A model generated the notes under the pieces. That model worked only from the letters and a program-made list of their open reading frames with translations, was not told where the DNA came from and did not search any database. From positions 93,858 through 157,857 of the IMG/VR virus record IMGVR_UViG_3300027747_004779: DNA of 64,000 nucleotides, one strand, 5' to 3'. This DNA comes from a virus. Shown here in pieces: positions 43,476 to 52,527 of the stretch (position 1 is its first letter; each line of letters starts with the position of its first letter). The translations under genes were made by a program, and so were the position numbers.

Positions 43476-44278
43476 CTACGAATAATCTTCTTAAACATTG
43501 TAGTATTATACTTTACTAGTTCAAGCTGATCATCTGTAAAATTGTGCGTAATAAGGTCAGCTAATTTTGTTGACGGTTTATTATCAAGCCCATAATCAGC
43601 ATCGTACTTTAATCCATGTATAGCAGCAACAACGGGATTGCTGGTATCGCAACTAACAATATTGTGAATATCTCTATCAACATAAAATCTAAACTCCTTA
43701 GCTAAAGAACAACCAAGCAAGTGATGGGGTTTGTTCCAATTCCATATCCCATTACTTATTAAATCGCTTATAAAGCGCTGACGACCAGTACACCATTTTT
43801 CAAGATGAGACTTACCTTCGCCGATAGCTTGATAATAGCTAAAATCAAAACTTATCGCGATCATATCAGCGTTATCTGACATAAATTTGTAACACTCTTT
43901 TAATTCATGCCAAGTTTTACCCTGCACAGCACCTATAGCTTTTGTTAAAAAGCTTTCCTTAATATTAAGTGTGTAATTTTCAAATGCTTTAAAGCTTTGT
44001 ATTGTACCTTGAGTATCTTCAAGTACATCCGGTACAATGAACATGTTGGGTTTAATTTCTTTAACCTTTACCCAGAACTCATGACTATCAAAAGCTTTGC
44101 CTAATTCAAAGATAGAATTGTCAAGCAATACTTCTCTATTGTAAGCAATTCTGGCAAATTTAAAAAAATCACTATATACAGGGTATTGATCTAAGAGATG
44201 TACTAAACAGTAATCAAAATCGTTATATTCTTTAGAGATATCAAGTATAGATATAGGCGATTCATGTGATACTTTCAT
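43472..44278 (-). CDS. dpdA: DpdA-like DNA deazaguanine transglycosylase
   Basis: 268 residues from the ATG at 44276-44278, 7 bases after AAGGA; a second ATG at 44284 sits too close to it. TGT-like TIM-barrel segments in order: REVLLDNSIFELGKAF, MFIVPDVLEDTQGTI (D-x-L-E-D), KAIGAVQGKTWHELKECY (G-x-V-Q-G of tRNA-guanine transglycosylases), IAISFDFSYY, HHLLGCSLAKEF, and VSCDTSNPVVAAIHG. TGT swaps guanine for a 7-deazaguanine base; phage DpdA acts on DNA. The QueF gene nearby suggests preQ1 as the base. It leads the modification operon ending at 41601. TGT zinc cysteines are absent, as in phage DpdA. Confidence 0.72.
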   Translation of the reverse strand: MKVSHESPISILDISKEYNDFDYCLVHLLDQYPVYSDFFKFARIAYNREVLLDNSIFELGKAFDSHEFWVKVKEIKPNMFIVPDVLEDTQGTIQSFKAFENYTLNIKESFLTKAIGAVQGKTWHELKECYKFMSDNADMIAISFDFSYYQAIGEGKSHLEKWCTGRQRFISDLISNGIWNWNKPHHLLGCSLAKEFRFYVDRDIHNIVSCDTSNPVVAAIHGLKYDADYGLDNKPSTKLADLITHNFTDDQLELVKYNTTMFKKIIRR

Positions 44279-44320
44279 TAGCATATCCTTATTATAAATG
44301 TAAATAATAGATAGATCAAC

Positions 44321-47242
44321 ATGAATTATCCAAAATATTTCGGTAATTATCTAGGTATAGTTGTACAGAATAATGACCCGCTTAAGAGGGGCCGTGTTAA
44401 AGTATTTGTACCACATATATCGCCTACAGTTTATAATAAGTGGGTAGAGACAGGCAAAGATAAATGCTTTAAATTTTTAGGTAAAAATGTATATAGTGAC
44501 CTTTCAGATGTTCATGATGAACTTAAAAAAATTCTTCCCTGGGCTGAAATTGCAGCTCCTCTTGCCGGAGAGAGCGGTAGCGGAAGATTTAATGCACATT
44601 TTAATATTGGTACAATTAGTGATAGCAGTAATATAAAGCAAGCTTTTAGTAACGCAGATAATTGTGAAATTGATTACTCAAAAACAAATGAGTATAGTCA
44701 AAATTTAGATAATATTGGCGAAAAACCAGGCTTTATATATGATGTTTCATATTATAAGCTAAAAGATGCATTCGCAGATCCACAAGAAAATAATGCAAAT
44801 AATGTAAATATTTTTACATATAATTATACCCCAGAATGTTATAGTAATTGTGCAAAAGGCGCATTTCCTGTTATAAATGTTGGCGCGCATGTATGGGTGT
44901 TCTTCAATAATGGCGACCCTCTTAAACCGGTAATATTTGGCACATCTTACGGGTCTGATGACTGGGGAAGTATTTTCGGTATTGCGAATACAGAAGGTAC
45001 ACAATTATCTGCTGCACCAGATGAGGGTATGGATTACCCCGGAGCATTTGAAAATGCTGCGCTATCCGGAAGCAATGTAGGTTATGATATTAATACTGAT
45101 ACATATCGTAACAAATATGTGTTAAATCAAAAAGGTGGTACTATAGCTATTGTTAATACCGACAATCGTGAAATGCTTAAGTTTACGCATTACTCCGGTT
45201 CATTTAAAGAGTTTAATAATCATACTACAATTGAGCTGGCTACAAACAACGACCAAAAGCTAGTTCTCGGTGATTCATTTCTTACTATCCGAGGATCGAG
45301 AAATGAATTTACACAATTTGATTACGATTGTATTGTAAAAGGTGATTTATATAAAAAAGTTGGTAACTTAGATAGTGAACTGCACAAACAGTGGCGGGAA
45401 ACTGCAAGAGAGATTGCAGATATAAGACAGTTATTTGATATACAGAGAACGGGTAGCTACAGTAGCGTCGGTGGTTCAGCGCGCACTGCACCGGGTCAAT
45501 CTAAAAGCGGCACACCGGATAAGTGCCCTGTTTGTAATAAGGATACAAACAAATATAATGCTGTTAATACATCGTACAAGAAGACATATGTAAATAAGAC
45601 CAACAGAACAACAGCAAATTCACAAGGCGACTTTACATTTGCGCAGACTATTCTACCTGGTGTTGGTGGAGGTAGAGTACCAAGTGTGCCTAACCTTGGA
45701 AACCTTGCCACACCTCTAAGAGTCTCGCCTACCGATGGGCTAGGTGGATCTGTAGATGGAAGCACAGGAATGAATAGACCGGGTATGATTTTTGGTGAAA
45801 CATGCCCCGCATGCGGTGGTTCAGGTTTGAGCCCTAGCTCTCAAGGTGGAAAATGGTCAACAGAAACAAGAAAAGCAAACCTACAAAACATTTTACAACA
45901 AAAAATTTGTGAATTAGCTGACATTGAGAAGAAGATGGGTATTGGTGGGAGTGAGATTGTTAATATTACAAAGCATAAGGTTGAAAATATTGGACAAGCA
46001 ATGAATGATTATGGTGCTGTTCGAATTGATCCAAAAGGTAAAATGTATGTATCGGATGTTAAAGTTGCAAAGTACGGAACGTACTACAATAGAACACCGA
46101 CACCTCTTGTTGAAATGGTGCAAGTACCAGATCTGCCTTCCGGTAATTATACCCTTAATGTTGGTAACAAATACAATTGCATGGTAGGCGCTGGTGGTAT
46201 GAATATGAAGTCTTACGGTGCAGTTAACATTAGCGGCGCAATGACAAACGTTGCAGGTTCACAAGTTAATATTTCTAGTGAAAACGAAGTTACTATTGAC
46301 GGTGGTAAGCGTATTAATATTACCGGTGATGTTGTAAGTCTTAAGCAACGAGATAAAAAACAAGTTGTTGTTGAAGGATCTCTGGGTATTACGAATAACG
46401 CTGCGGTTGCAGGAGGCTTGCATGTTGAGGGTGAAGGTACATTTAATCATATAACAATGCCTAAACAAATTATGGCTACCGAACAAGCACAAGTCTTCGG
46501 TGCAGCTGCTACAGATCAATCAAACGGTAACGGAAAAATTATAGGCTTTGGTGCGCCGTTAGCAGATTATGCTACAGAAGCTACTGATCCTAATGGTGGT
46601 CTATATTTTAGTCCAGATGTACCGGGCGCTCCAGCGTTTATCGGAATTACAGATATGAAGCTTACGATTGGACGTATTAGAGGTTCAACTAGTACAGGCC
46701 CAGGCACCGGTACATTTGATATAATAGGATATATTCCGGTTGGCGGTACGTCAACATTAAATCCCGCGTTTGGGTGGTCTCCAACGAATGTGGCTAAAAA
46801 TGTAGCTGATGCTGGTCCTGCTATACCTGTACCAATGCCTAATACAGTACCTATACCAATTTACGGTGGTGTACCGGATAGTTTCGGTGCAGGTCTCTCG
46901 CCTGCTGCAGCTACAGACGCGTATATTTACGGTACTGGAACACCAACTATTAGGGGCGCTTTTACGAAGAGTGGGGGTGGTACGGCAGACGGAGGTGTTA
47001 TACAATCTATAGCTATAAATAATCAAACAGCAGCTAGAATGCCTTTAGCTTTATTCGGTACCGGACGTCAAGCAGATTCATTTGTATTTGAACCGCATAG
47101 TCATTTATTCCCTGCACCTGCAATGACATTAACTGATACTAATATGGCCACAAGAGAAAAAGCGGTTGGAAAAGATGCGCCTATTAACGCTGAGCCACCT
47201 GTTAATGCTCCAACATTAACAAACGAACCAGTGACTAATTAG
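44321..47242 (+). CDS. 5: Baseplate central spike/hub gp5-like protein
   Basis: 973 residues. N-terminal YPKYFGNYLGIVVQNNDPLK and RGRVKVFVPHISP form the OB-like start of gp5/VgrG-type hubs. HVWVFFNNGDPLKPVIFGTS follows. Two CxxC pairs (CPVCNKDTN about residue 402; CPACGGSGLSP about residue 491) look like a zinc knuckle inserted in the spike. Beta-helix-like VGAGGMNMKSYGAVNISGA and INITGDVVSLKQRDKKQVVV follow. The tail contains FEPHSHLFPAPAM, an H-x-H near the tip. No lysozyme domain was identified, unlike T4 gp5. Confidence 0.75.
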   Translation: MNYPKYFGNYLGIVVQNNDPLKRGRVKVFVPHISPTVYNKWVETGKDKCFKFLGKNVYSDLSDVHDELKKILPWAEIAAPLAGESGSGRFNAHFNIGTISDSSNIKQAFSNADNCEIDYSKTNEYSQNLDNIGEKPGFIYDVSYYKLKDAFADPQENNANNVNIFTYNYTPECYSNCAKGAFPVINVGAHVWVFFNNGDPLKPVIFGTSYGSDDWGSIFGIANTEGTQLSAAPDEGMDYPGAFENAALSGSNVGYDINTDTYRNKYVLNQKGGTIAIVNTDNREMLKFTHYSGSFKEFNNHTTIELATNNDQKLVLGDSFLTIRGSRNEFTQFDYDCIVKGDLYKKVGNLDSELHKQWRETAREIADIRQLFDIQRTGSYSSVGGSARTAPGQSKSGTPDKCPVCNKDTNKYNAVNTSYKKTYVNKTNRTTANSQGDFTFAQTILPGVGGGRVPSVPNLGNLATPLRVSPTDGLGGSVDGSTGMNRPGMIFGETCPACGGSGLSPSSQGGKWSTETRKANLQNILQQKICELADIEKKMGIGGSEIVNITKHKVENIGQAMNDYGAVRIDPKGKMYVSDVKVAKYGTYYNRTPTPLVEMVQVPDLPSGNYTLNVGNKYNCMVGAGGMNMKSYGAVNISGAMTNVAGSQVNISSENEVTIDGGKRINITGDVVSLKQRDKKQVVVEGSLGITNNAAVAGGLHVEGEGTFNHITMPKQIMATEQAQVFGAAATDQSNGNGKIIGFGAPLADYATEATDPNGGLYFSPDVPGAPAFIGITDMKLTIGRIRGSTSTGPGTGTFDIIGYIPVGGTSTLNPAFGWSPTNVAKNVADAGPAIPVPMPNTVPIPIYGGVPDSFGAGLSPAAATDAYIYGTGTPTIRGAFTKSGGGTADGGVIQSIAINNQTAARMPLALFGTGRQADSFVFEPHSHLFPAPAMTLTDTNMATREKAVGKDAPINAEPPVNAPTLTNEPVTN

Positions 47243-47432
47243 GTCTTGTTTTACGCCAGGCAGTTCTATGATTAGAAACCCAGTCAATTAAAGCTCGCTC
47301 AAAACCAACATCCCTACCCTCACGTTCAGACATACACCATTTATGCTTATGTATCTCGTCTCTCTCAGCATGAAACTCTCTATATAGAGCTGTATTTTGT
47401 ATTAACACGCAAACTGACGATAAGGTCGTCAT
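47235..47432 (-). CDS. Short conserved protein (DUF4032-like C-terminal motif)
   Basis: 65 residues. ALYREFHAERDEIHKHKWCM and VGFERALIDWVSNHRTAW form a strongly conserved pattern I recall from short phage and bacterial proteins sometimes labelled DUF4032. No function known. A late promoter lies 5 bases upstream. Its end overlaps the baseplate gene by 8 bases. Confidence 0.65.
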   Translation of the reverse strand: MTTLSSVCVLIQNTALYREFHAERDEIHKHKWCMSEREGRDVGFERALIDWVSNHRTAWRKTRPN

Positions 47433-47437
47433 GTTAT

Positions 47438-47445
47438 TATTTAAT
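47438..47445 (-). promoter_or_regulatory. Late promoter ATTAAATA
   Basis: Minus-strand ATTAAATA, 5 bases (ATAAC), ATG at 47432. Confidence 0.6.
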
Positions 47446-47461
47446 CATCTTTACAATAAAA

Positions 47462-47514
47462 TATATACATCAGTAACCTCAAAGGTTCCCACCTACCCAC
47501 CCCTGATGTATATA
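47462..47514. repeat. Inverted repeat with C/G-rich loop downstream of nrd genes
   Basis: 12-base arms TATATACATCAG and CTGATGTATATA surround a 29-base loop. The loop holds a small hairpin (AACCT-CAA-AGGTT) and a C-rich tract that reads GGGGTGGGTAGGTGGG on the minus strand. No gene lies in 47446-47542. Perhaps a processed RNA end or regulatory structure for the minus-strand transcript. Confidence 0.6.
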
Positions 47515-47542
47515 ATACAACTTCTCCTTCAAGGTTTATTTA

Positions 47543-47761
47543 TTATTGGGCGGATAATTTTTCTTTAAGCTTGTCAAATATTTCTTGTTTCTCTTCTAGC
47601 GCTTGAGGTTTAAGTACATCAATTAATTTTAATACTACAGGAATGCGTAACGTTTTTAATGTAGTAAAATTAGGCTCGAAAGGTAAAAATTTATTAGCTA
47701 TAAGATACAAAATAGAAATTTCTTCTTCTGTGAGGCTGTTAAGCGTATAAGAATAAATCAT
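47543..47761 (-). CDS. Small hypothetical protein after nrdB
   Basis: 72 residues. MIYSYTLNSLTEEEISILYL and ALEEKQEIFDKLKEKLSAQ suggest a compact helical protein. Overlaps the nrdB stop by 4 bases (ATGA), so it is expressed with the reductase genes. No family recognised. Confidence 0.6.
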   Translation of the reverse strand: MIYSYTLNSLTEEEISILYLIANKFLPFEPNFTTLKTLRIPVVLKLIDVLKPQALEEKQEIFDKLKEKLSAQ

Positions 47762-48822
47762 AACTTGATATCATCAAATGTATCTTCAGTTATATTAGTA
47801 TCACGTGCACCAATCTTATAAGCAGATATCTCTGTCTCCTGAGGAGCGACCTGTACTTTACTACTGTCTAAATAGCTATCAAGCCATCCTGCAATTGGAT
47901 TTTCTTTCTGATTAAAAAGTTTCTTATACCCTAAAGAGCGTAATCTATTATCACAAAGCCACTTTGTATAACCACCAAGAACGTCAGGGTTGAGCCCTAG
48001 TAGAGAACCTTTGCTAAACAAATATTGTGCCCACTCAATTTCATTCTTTACAGCTTGCTCATAAACTGCATATACTTTATCTTCACTCTTTTTAGCGATA
48101 CTTGTAAATCCCTCTCTATCTTCTTCACGGAATATCTTTAAAAGATTTTGAGTAATACCGAAGTGTAGCGCTTCATCGCGCTGAATAAACTTAATAATTT
48201 TCGCATTGCCTTCCATTTTACCTCGGTAGCCGAAATAAAAACTACAAGCAAAAGAGACATAAAATACAAGACCTTCCATTACATTTGTCGATAAAACGCA
48301 ATCATAAATTTTCTCTTTTTTATCTTTCTTTTCATCTGAGCCAAGAATTTTGTCATAATTACCTCTAATTAATTCTGCTCTACTTACAATTTCTTTATCC
48401 TCCATAATGCTGTCAAAAAACTTTGTAGCGTCGGGATGAACGTTATTAAGCAAATAAGAGTAGCTGTAGCTATGAATACCTTCAAATCGTGCCCAAGTAT
48501 TCATACATATCTCTACTTCGGGATTAGTAACGTACTCTTTTAACGAATGTATAGACCTAGAGAGCATGCTATCCCCTAATGTTTGGAATCTTAAGTTCTG
48601 ATCAAATACAAAGCGCTCTTCTGCAGTTAACTCTTTATAATCACTTCTATCTTTTTGCAAAGCAATTTCATGTGGCCACCAAAAAAATTCTTCTTGTTTT
48701 TTAAACAACTCAAAAAAGACTGGATACTTAAATCTATCATATCTCTGTAAATTCAAGTCTTCGCCAAAAAATATTGGCTGTTTTGTATAGTCAACATTCT
48801 TGAGATTAAGTACAGATTTCAT
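47758..48822 (-). CDS. nrdB: Class I ribonucleotide reductase small subunit
   Basis: 354 residues. FQTLGDSMLSRS, CMNTWARFEGIHSYSYSYLL (E, H and the radical Tyr in the E-x-x-H-S-x-S-Y pattern), EDKEIVSRAELI and RDEALHFGITQNLL (second E-x-x-H pair) are all kept, so a di-iron/tyrosyl radical site is expected. It supplies the radical for deoxynucleotide formation with NrdA. AATAAATA lies 5 bases upstream, so it may also be transcribed late. Confidence 0.96.
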   Translation of the reverse strand: MKSVLNLKNVDYTKQPIFFGEDLNLQRYDRFKYPVFFELFKKQEEFFWWPHEIALQKDRSDYKELTAEERFVFDQNLRFQTLGDSMLSRSIHSLKEYVTNPEVEICMNTWARFEGIHSYSYSYLLNNVHPDATKFFDSIMEDKEIVSRAELIRGNYDKILGSDEKKDKKEKIYDCVLSTNVMEGLVFYVSFACSFYFGYRGKMEGNAKIIKFIQRDEALHFGITQNLLKIFREEDREGFTSIAKKSEDKVYAVYEQAVKNEIEWAQYLFSKGSLLGLNPDVLGGYTKWLCDNRLRSLGYKKLFNQKENPIAGWLDSYLDSSKVQVAPQETEISAYKIGARDTNITEDTFDDIKL

Positions 48823-48827
48823 AAGAG

Positions 48828-48835
48828 TATTTATT
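48828..48835 (-). promoter_or_regulatory. Late-type promoter AATAAATA before nrdB
   Basis: Minus strand AATAAATA, 5 bases (CTCTT), then the nrdB ATG. Unexpected for a nucleotide-synthesis gene. It lies between nrdA and nrdB, at the end of nrdA. Confidence 0.5.
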
Positions 48836-51092
48836 ATAGCTTACAGGCACCACTAGAGCAATCAGCTTCTTTGTTTGTTGACTGCTCTTTATCACCATCA
48901 TCTGTATTGTTGTAATATAAGCTTATGAGTCCCATACTATAAGCATACATTAACTCTTTCATTACTCTAGCATCAGGTAAAACATTATTTTCATAATGAC
49001 TGTAATTATAATAAATGTTTGTAGAAATAGCCATGTCAATATATTTCTGAATAACAGCATTAACATTTATAATACCTGTATTATCTTTAAAGTTATAAGC
49101 TAGTTCGTAGTTACTATCAAATTTACCAATACCCGGGACTAATACCGGCAACTTACCCATCTTAGATGTTTTATACGTCATTAAAGAGCGTACAGGTTCA
49201 ACGCCGTTAGTAGAGCTTTGAATAACGGAACTTGATTCACAAGGCATACAGCATGATAATGTTGAATGACGTAAGCCATGCTCTTTTATTTCTTTTCTTA
49301 ATACTTCCCAATCTAGGTCGAGCTTTCTTTTACAAATAGTATCAACATTCTTTTTATATGTATCGATAGGTAGAATACCTTTAGCATATTTTGTATGCTC
49401 ATACTTCTCACATCTACCTCTTTCTTTTGCAAGGTTTAGACTTGATTTTAAAAGATAATATTGGAAATGCTCCATATATTCATCAAGCAAACTTAATGCT
49501 TGCTTGGAGTCATATGATACTTCGTTCTTTGCAAAAAAAGCAGCAAGATTAGTAATACCAATGCCTAAGCTGCGTCTCTTCTTAGCAAAATTTTCTGCTG
49601 CCTTATTAAAGTATGTCTGTATATCAATAATTTCCTCTAAGAAGCGAACAATTAAATCAGTAGTCTTTTCTAAGTCTTTCCAGTCCTTTATTTCAAGCAT
49701 ATTAATGGCAGATAAAATACACATACCAATTTCTGCATCTGGGTCATGATAGTCATTAAGAGGTATAGTAGGATGAATGACTTCTGTGCAAAGATTACTC
49801 ATAGTAATCTTATCTAACCATGAACTATGCTCATTAGCGGTATCGACATTGAGAATATAAATTCTACCTGTCTCTACACGCTCTTTAACAATAAGAGAGA
49901 AAAGCTTTCTCGCGGAAATCTTCTTTTTTATCTTTATTTTTCTATCTACTTCACATTCTTCGTATACTTTATTAAATTTAGAAGTACCCCATGCTTCGTA
50001 AAGATGCGGTACTTCGTGCGGACTAAATAACGTTAAATCCTCATTCTTAATAACTCTGTCATAAAATAACTTTGACATACCTACTGTATAATCTAATTTT
50101 CTTACTCTATTATCATCTGTACCTGCGTTGTTCTTTAAAACAACAATATCGTCGATCTCGTAATGCCACCATTGAATATTGGTAGTTGCTGAACCGCCTC
50201 GGAGGCCATTTTGCTGCCATGCTTTTACTGAAGCCTCAAATATCTTTAAGAAAGGAATAATACCTGTGTGTACTACTTCACCATTATTAACTGGTGAGCC
50301 AATTGCTCTTATTTTAGACACATCAATGCCAATACCACAACGACTTGCAGTAGCAATTGATACCGCTGTTCCGGATGCTGTGATAGATTCTTTATTATCG
50401 TCAACTCCGATCAAGCAGCAGCTAGCATAACTTTTAGAATTTGTTCTCAATCCTGCCATAATAGGAGTCGGTAAATTTATTTTATGTCTTGATATAGCGT
50501 TATAAAAACGATGAACATATTCTAAACGAGTCTCCTTGGGGTAATTTATAAACGCATATGCAGCGATTAATACATATGCAAATTGTGGTGTTTCAAAAAT
50601 TTTTCCTGTAACACGATTTTTGATGAGGTATTTGTCACATAACTGCTTTATACCCGCGTATGTAAAATTTAAATCTCTATCGTGATCGACAAATTCACCG
50701 ATTTTGTTTATTTCATCTTCTGAGTATTTTTCAATAATAGCACCATCGTAAACTTTCTTTTTTATACCTGCATGTATTACGTCAATAAGTCGAGGGGCAT
50801 GTTTTCCACCCCATACATCTTTTCTAAGCTGATAATTGAGTAGCCGGCTGGCTACATATTGATAGTTTGGTTTTTCAAGAGAAATTAAATTAGCGGCCGA
50901 ATCGATAATAACTTGATGAATGTCTTGCGTTGTTATATTTTCTGTAATATTGAGTTTTGCATTAATTTCAACCTCTGATAAACTAACACCCGAAATCCCT
51001 TCTGTAGCCCAGTTTATTACTTTATTAATTTTTTCAATATTAAATTTTTCAAACTCCCCGCTTCGCTTCTTAATCATTATTTGTGTGTTCAT
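48834..51092 (-). CDS. nrdA: Class I ribonucleotide reductase large subunit
   Basis: 752 residues (T4 NrdA 754). ATP-cone-like N-terminus (IKKRSGEFEKFNIEKINKVI), SYASCCLIGVDDNKESI, NLCTEVIHPTIP, and CMPCESSSVIQSSTNGVEPV are the catalytic landmarks. The C-terminus SSGACKL has Cys residues for regeneration by thioredoxin or glutaredoxin. It reduces ribonucleoside diphosphates. With nrdB it supports phage DNA synthesis in a nutrient-poor host. Confidence 0.97.
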   Translation of the reverse strand: MNTQIMIKKRSGEFEKFNIEKINKVINWATEGISGVSLSEVEINAKLNITENITTQDIHQVIIDSAANLISLEKPNYQYVASRLLNYQLRKDVWGGKHAPRLIDVIHAGIKKKVYDGAIIEKYSEDEINKIGEFVDHDRDLNFTYAGIKQLCDKYLIKNRVTGKIFETPQFAYVLIAAYAFINYPKETRLEYVHRFYNAISRHKINLPTPIMAGLRTNSKSYASCCLIGVDDNKESITASGTAVSIATASRCGIGIDVSKIRAIGSPVNNGEVVHTGIIPFLKIFEASVKAWQQNGLRGGSATTNIQWWHYEIDDIVVLKNNAGTDDNRVRKLDYTVGMSKLFYDRVIKNEDLTLFSPHEVPHLYEAWGTSKFNKVYEECEVDRKIKIKKKISARKLFSLIVKERVETGRIYILNVDTANEHSSWLDKITMSNLCTEVIHPTIPLNDYHDPDAEIGMCILSAINMLEIKDWKDLEKTTDLIVRFLEEIIDIQTYFNKAAENFAKKRRSLGIGITNLAAFFAKNEVSYDSKQALSLLDEYMEHFQYYLLKSSLNLAKERGRCEKYEHTKYAKGILPIDTYKKNVDTICKRKLDLDWEVLRKEIKEHGLRHSTLSCCMPCESSSVIQSSTNGVEPVRSLMTYKTSKMGKLPVLVPGIGKFDSNYELAYNFKDNTGIINVNAVIQKYIDMAISTNIYYNYSHYENNVLPDARVMKELMYAYSMGLISLYYNNTDDGDKEQSTNKEADCSSGACKL

Positions 51093-51136
51093 GGGTACTA
51101 GAAAAAGTATTTAATCTTTCTTACAAAGAAAAAAAA

Positions 51137-51718
51137 TTAAAAATTATAATTTTTTACTACGGAGTGAATAAAGTTTTTTGTTGTTGTATTGTATATATTT
51201 TTATTACTTAAAACATAAATAACAAAATACCCTAGCGCCTGAAATCCGTTAACAGAGTTAACATCTAACATGTTTGTATATAAATCATTTTGCTTTAATT
51301 TAGTATTCGAAAAAATATCGAGGTGCTCACTGTCAATGGGGTATATACCTTTACGTAAATAAGCAAAACAATTGTTACAGCTTAAATTATATTCATTAAG
51401 TAACTCCACATAATATTCCTTATTAATTTTTTCACCGCTCGATGTACCGAGCGCTTCGAGCTTATTAACTAGATAATTAAACTTAGAGTTAAGATTTATT
51501 TTTACCCCTCTAAAAAATTTGGGCATTATTGATTCACCGGGTACAAGATGAATAACATTAACAGGATTATATTCCGGCTTTATAATCAAACGCTTTTGAT
51601 CATATAGATTTTTTAATTGAAACCCCAGTAAGCAAAGTGGGTAGTCTCTATCTTCAAGATAAGAAAAAGAATCAATATCGAGCGGCTGCTCAGCGAGATC
51701 GGTATCTAACAAATTCAT
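51137..51718 (-). CDS. Hypothetical protein
   Basis: 193 residues. FSYLEDRDYPLCLLGFQLKN, VNVIHLVPGESIMPKFFRGV and LSCNNCFAYLRKGIYPID are strand-rich; no family recognised. Sits upstream of nrdA on the same strand with a 44-base gap. Confidence 0.55.
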   Translation of the reverse strand: MNLLDTDLAEQPLDIDSFSYLEDRDYPLCLLGFQLKNLYDQKRLIIKPEYNPVNVIHLVPGESIMPKFFRGVKINLNSKFNYLVNKLEALGTSSGEKINKEYYVELLNEYNLSCNNCFAYLRKGIYPIDSEHLDIFSNTKLKQNDLYTNMLDVNSVNGFQALGYFVIYVLSNKNIYNTTTKNFIHSVVKNYNF

Positions 51719-51748
51719 AACTCGATTATATGAACTTGTTTATCTATA

Positions 51749-52240
51749 TCAACCCTTAAAGTGTCTCAAGAATTCTGTAAGTAATACAACCGCTACAGAC
51801 GTTAATGAAGCGAGTACGGATGTTGTAAGCGCAGTCTTAAAGTTCCATGCACTTGAATTTTCCGAATTACGGCGTCCGAATTCACTCGCTATTTGTGCAG
51901 AAATATTGTTAAACCGCTCAGTAACAACTTCAGTTACATGTTTAAACTTAAGTTCCATTTCTTTTTCGAGATTAACTAGCTTGTCATCAAAATTATTATC
52001 TAAATTTTTAACTTTATCATTTACAAAATTCACTAAATCGCCTGTACGCGCTTTTATTTCACCCTCAAGATTTTCAATTTGTGATTCAAGAGTTTCGTGA
52101 TGAGATTTTAATTTACCCTCAAGATTTGATAGCTGTGTAACAATAGAAGGCTTCCCGTTACCTTGATAAATTGCTTTATAAACTTGCTGCACTTCATCCT
52201 GCAGTTTTTTTACTGTTGAGCTTCCAGATCTCTTACGCAT
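51749..52240 (-). CDS. Coiled-coil protein with C-terminal membrane segment
   Basis: 163 residues. Long heptad region (about residues 30-120: LSNLEGKLKSHHETLESQIE, NFDDKLVNLEKEMELK) followed by one hydrophobic span near the C-terminus (ALTTSVLASLTSVAVVLLTEFL) and a short basic end. It resembles a tail-anchored membrane protein. Possible holin, spanin-like or superinfection-exclusion role, but unproven. One base from the next minus-strand gene. Confidence 0.6.
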   Translation of the reverse strand: MRKRSGSSTVKKLQDEVQQVYKAIYQGNGKPSIVTQLSNLEGKLKSHHETLESQIENLEGEIKARTGDLVNFVNDKVKNLDNNFDDKLVNLEKEMELKFKHVTEVVTERFNNISAQIASEFGRRNSENSSAWNFKTALTTSVLASLTSVAVVLLTEFLRHFKG

Positions 52241-52241
52241 A

Positions 52242-52475
52242 TTACCTTACCTGAAATGAATATGACAAAATTCCTTTTGGTAAAGAGTAAACCTTTCCAC
52301 GAAGGGAACCAGTCTGATCTTTGACAACAATTGTCATTTTATTTTGTGTAACTACAGGGCCATTAACTATTTCCACATTACCAAGATTAATAGTATATGA
52401 CTTAATACCTTTTCTAATATCAAAAACATTTACCTTATTTTTTCCTGATAAAACTGCAGAATAGAGCTTCTCCAT
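52242..52475 (-). CDS. Small beta-rich protein
   Basis: 77 residues: KNKVNVFDIRKGIKSYTINL and KMTIVVKDQTGSLRGKVYSL form a repetitive beta pattern. A late promoter at 6 bases marks it as a late gene, probably virion related. I recall similar tiny proteins in cyanophages but cannot name the family. Confidence 0.55.
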   Translation of the reverse strand: MEKLYSAVLSGKNKVNVFDIRKGIKSYTINLGNVEIVNGPVVTQNKMTIVVKDQTGSLRGKVYSLPKGILSYSFQVR

Positions 52476-52481
52476 ATTAAG

Positions 52482-52489
52482 TATTTATC
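52482..52489 (-). promoter_or_regulatory. Late promoter GATAAATA
   Basis: Minus strand GATAAATA, 6 bases, ATG at 52475. With the plus-strand box at 52510 it forms a divergent late pair. Confidence 0.6.
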
Positions 52490-52509
52490 GTTGTTAACCA
52501 GAAAAAATG

Positions 52510-52517
52510 CATAAATA
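52510..52517 (+). promoter_or_regulatory. Late promoter CATAAATA
   Basis: CATAAATA with 10 bases to ATG 52528. A closer TATAAACA (52519-52526) ends 1 base from the ATG; the same TATAAACA-T-ATG occurs at 56284. Confidence 0.55.
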
Positions 52518-52527
52518 ATATAAACAT

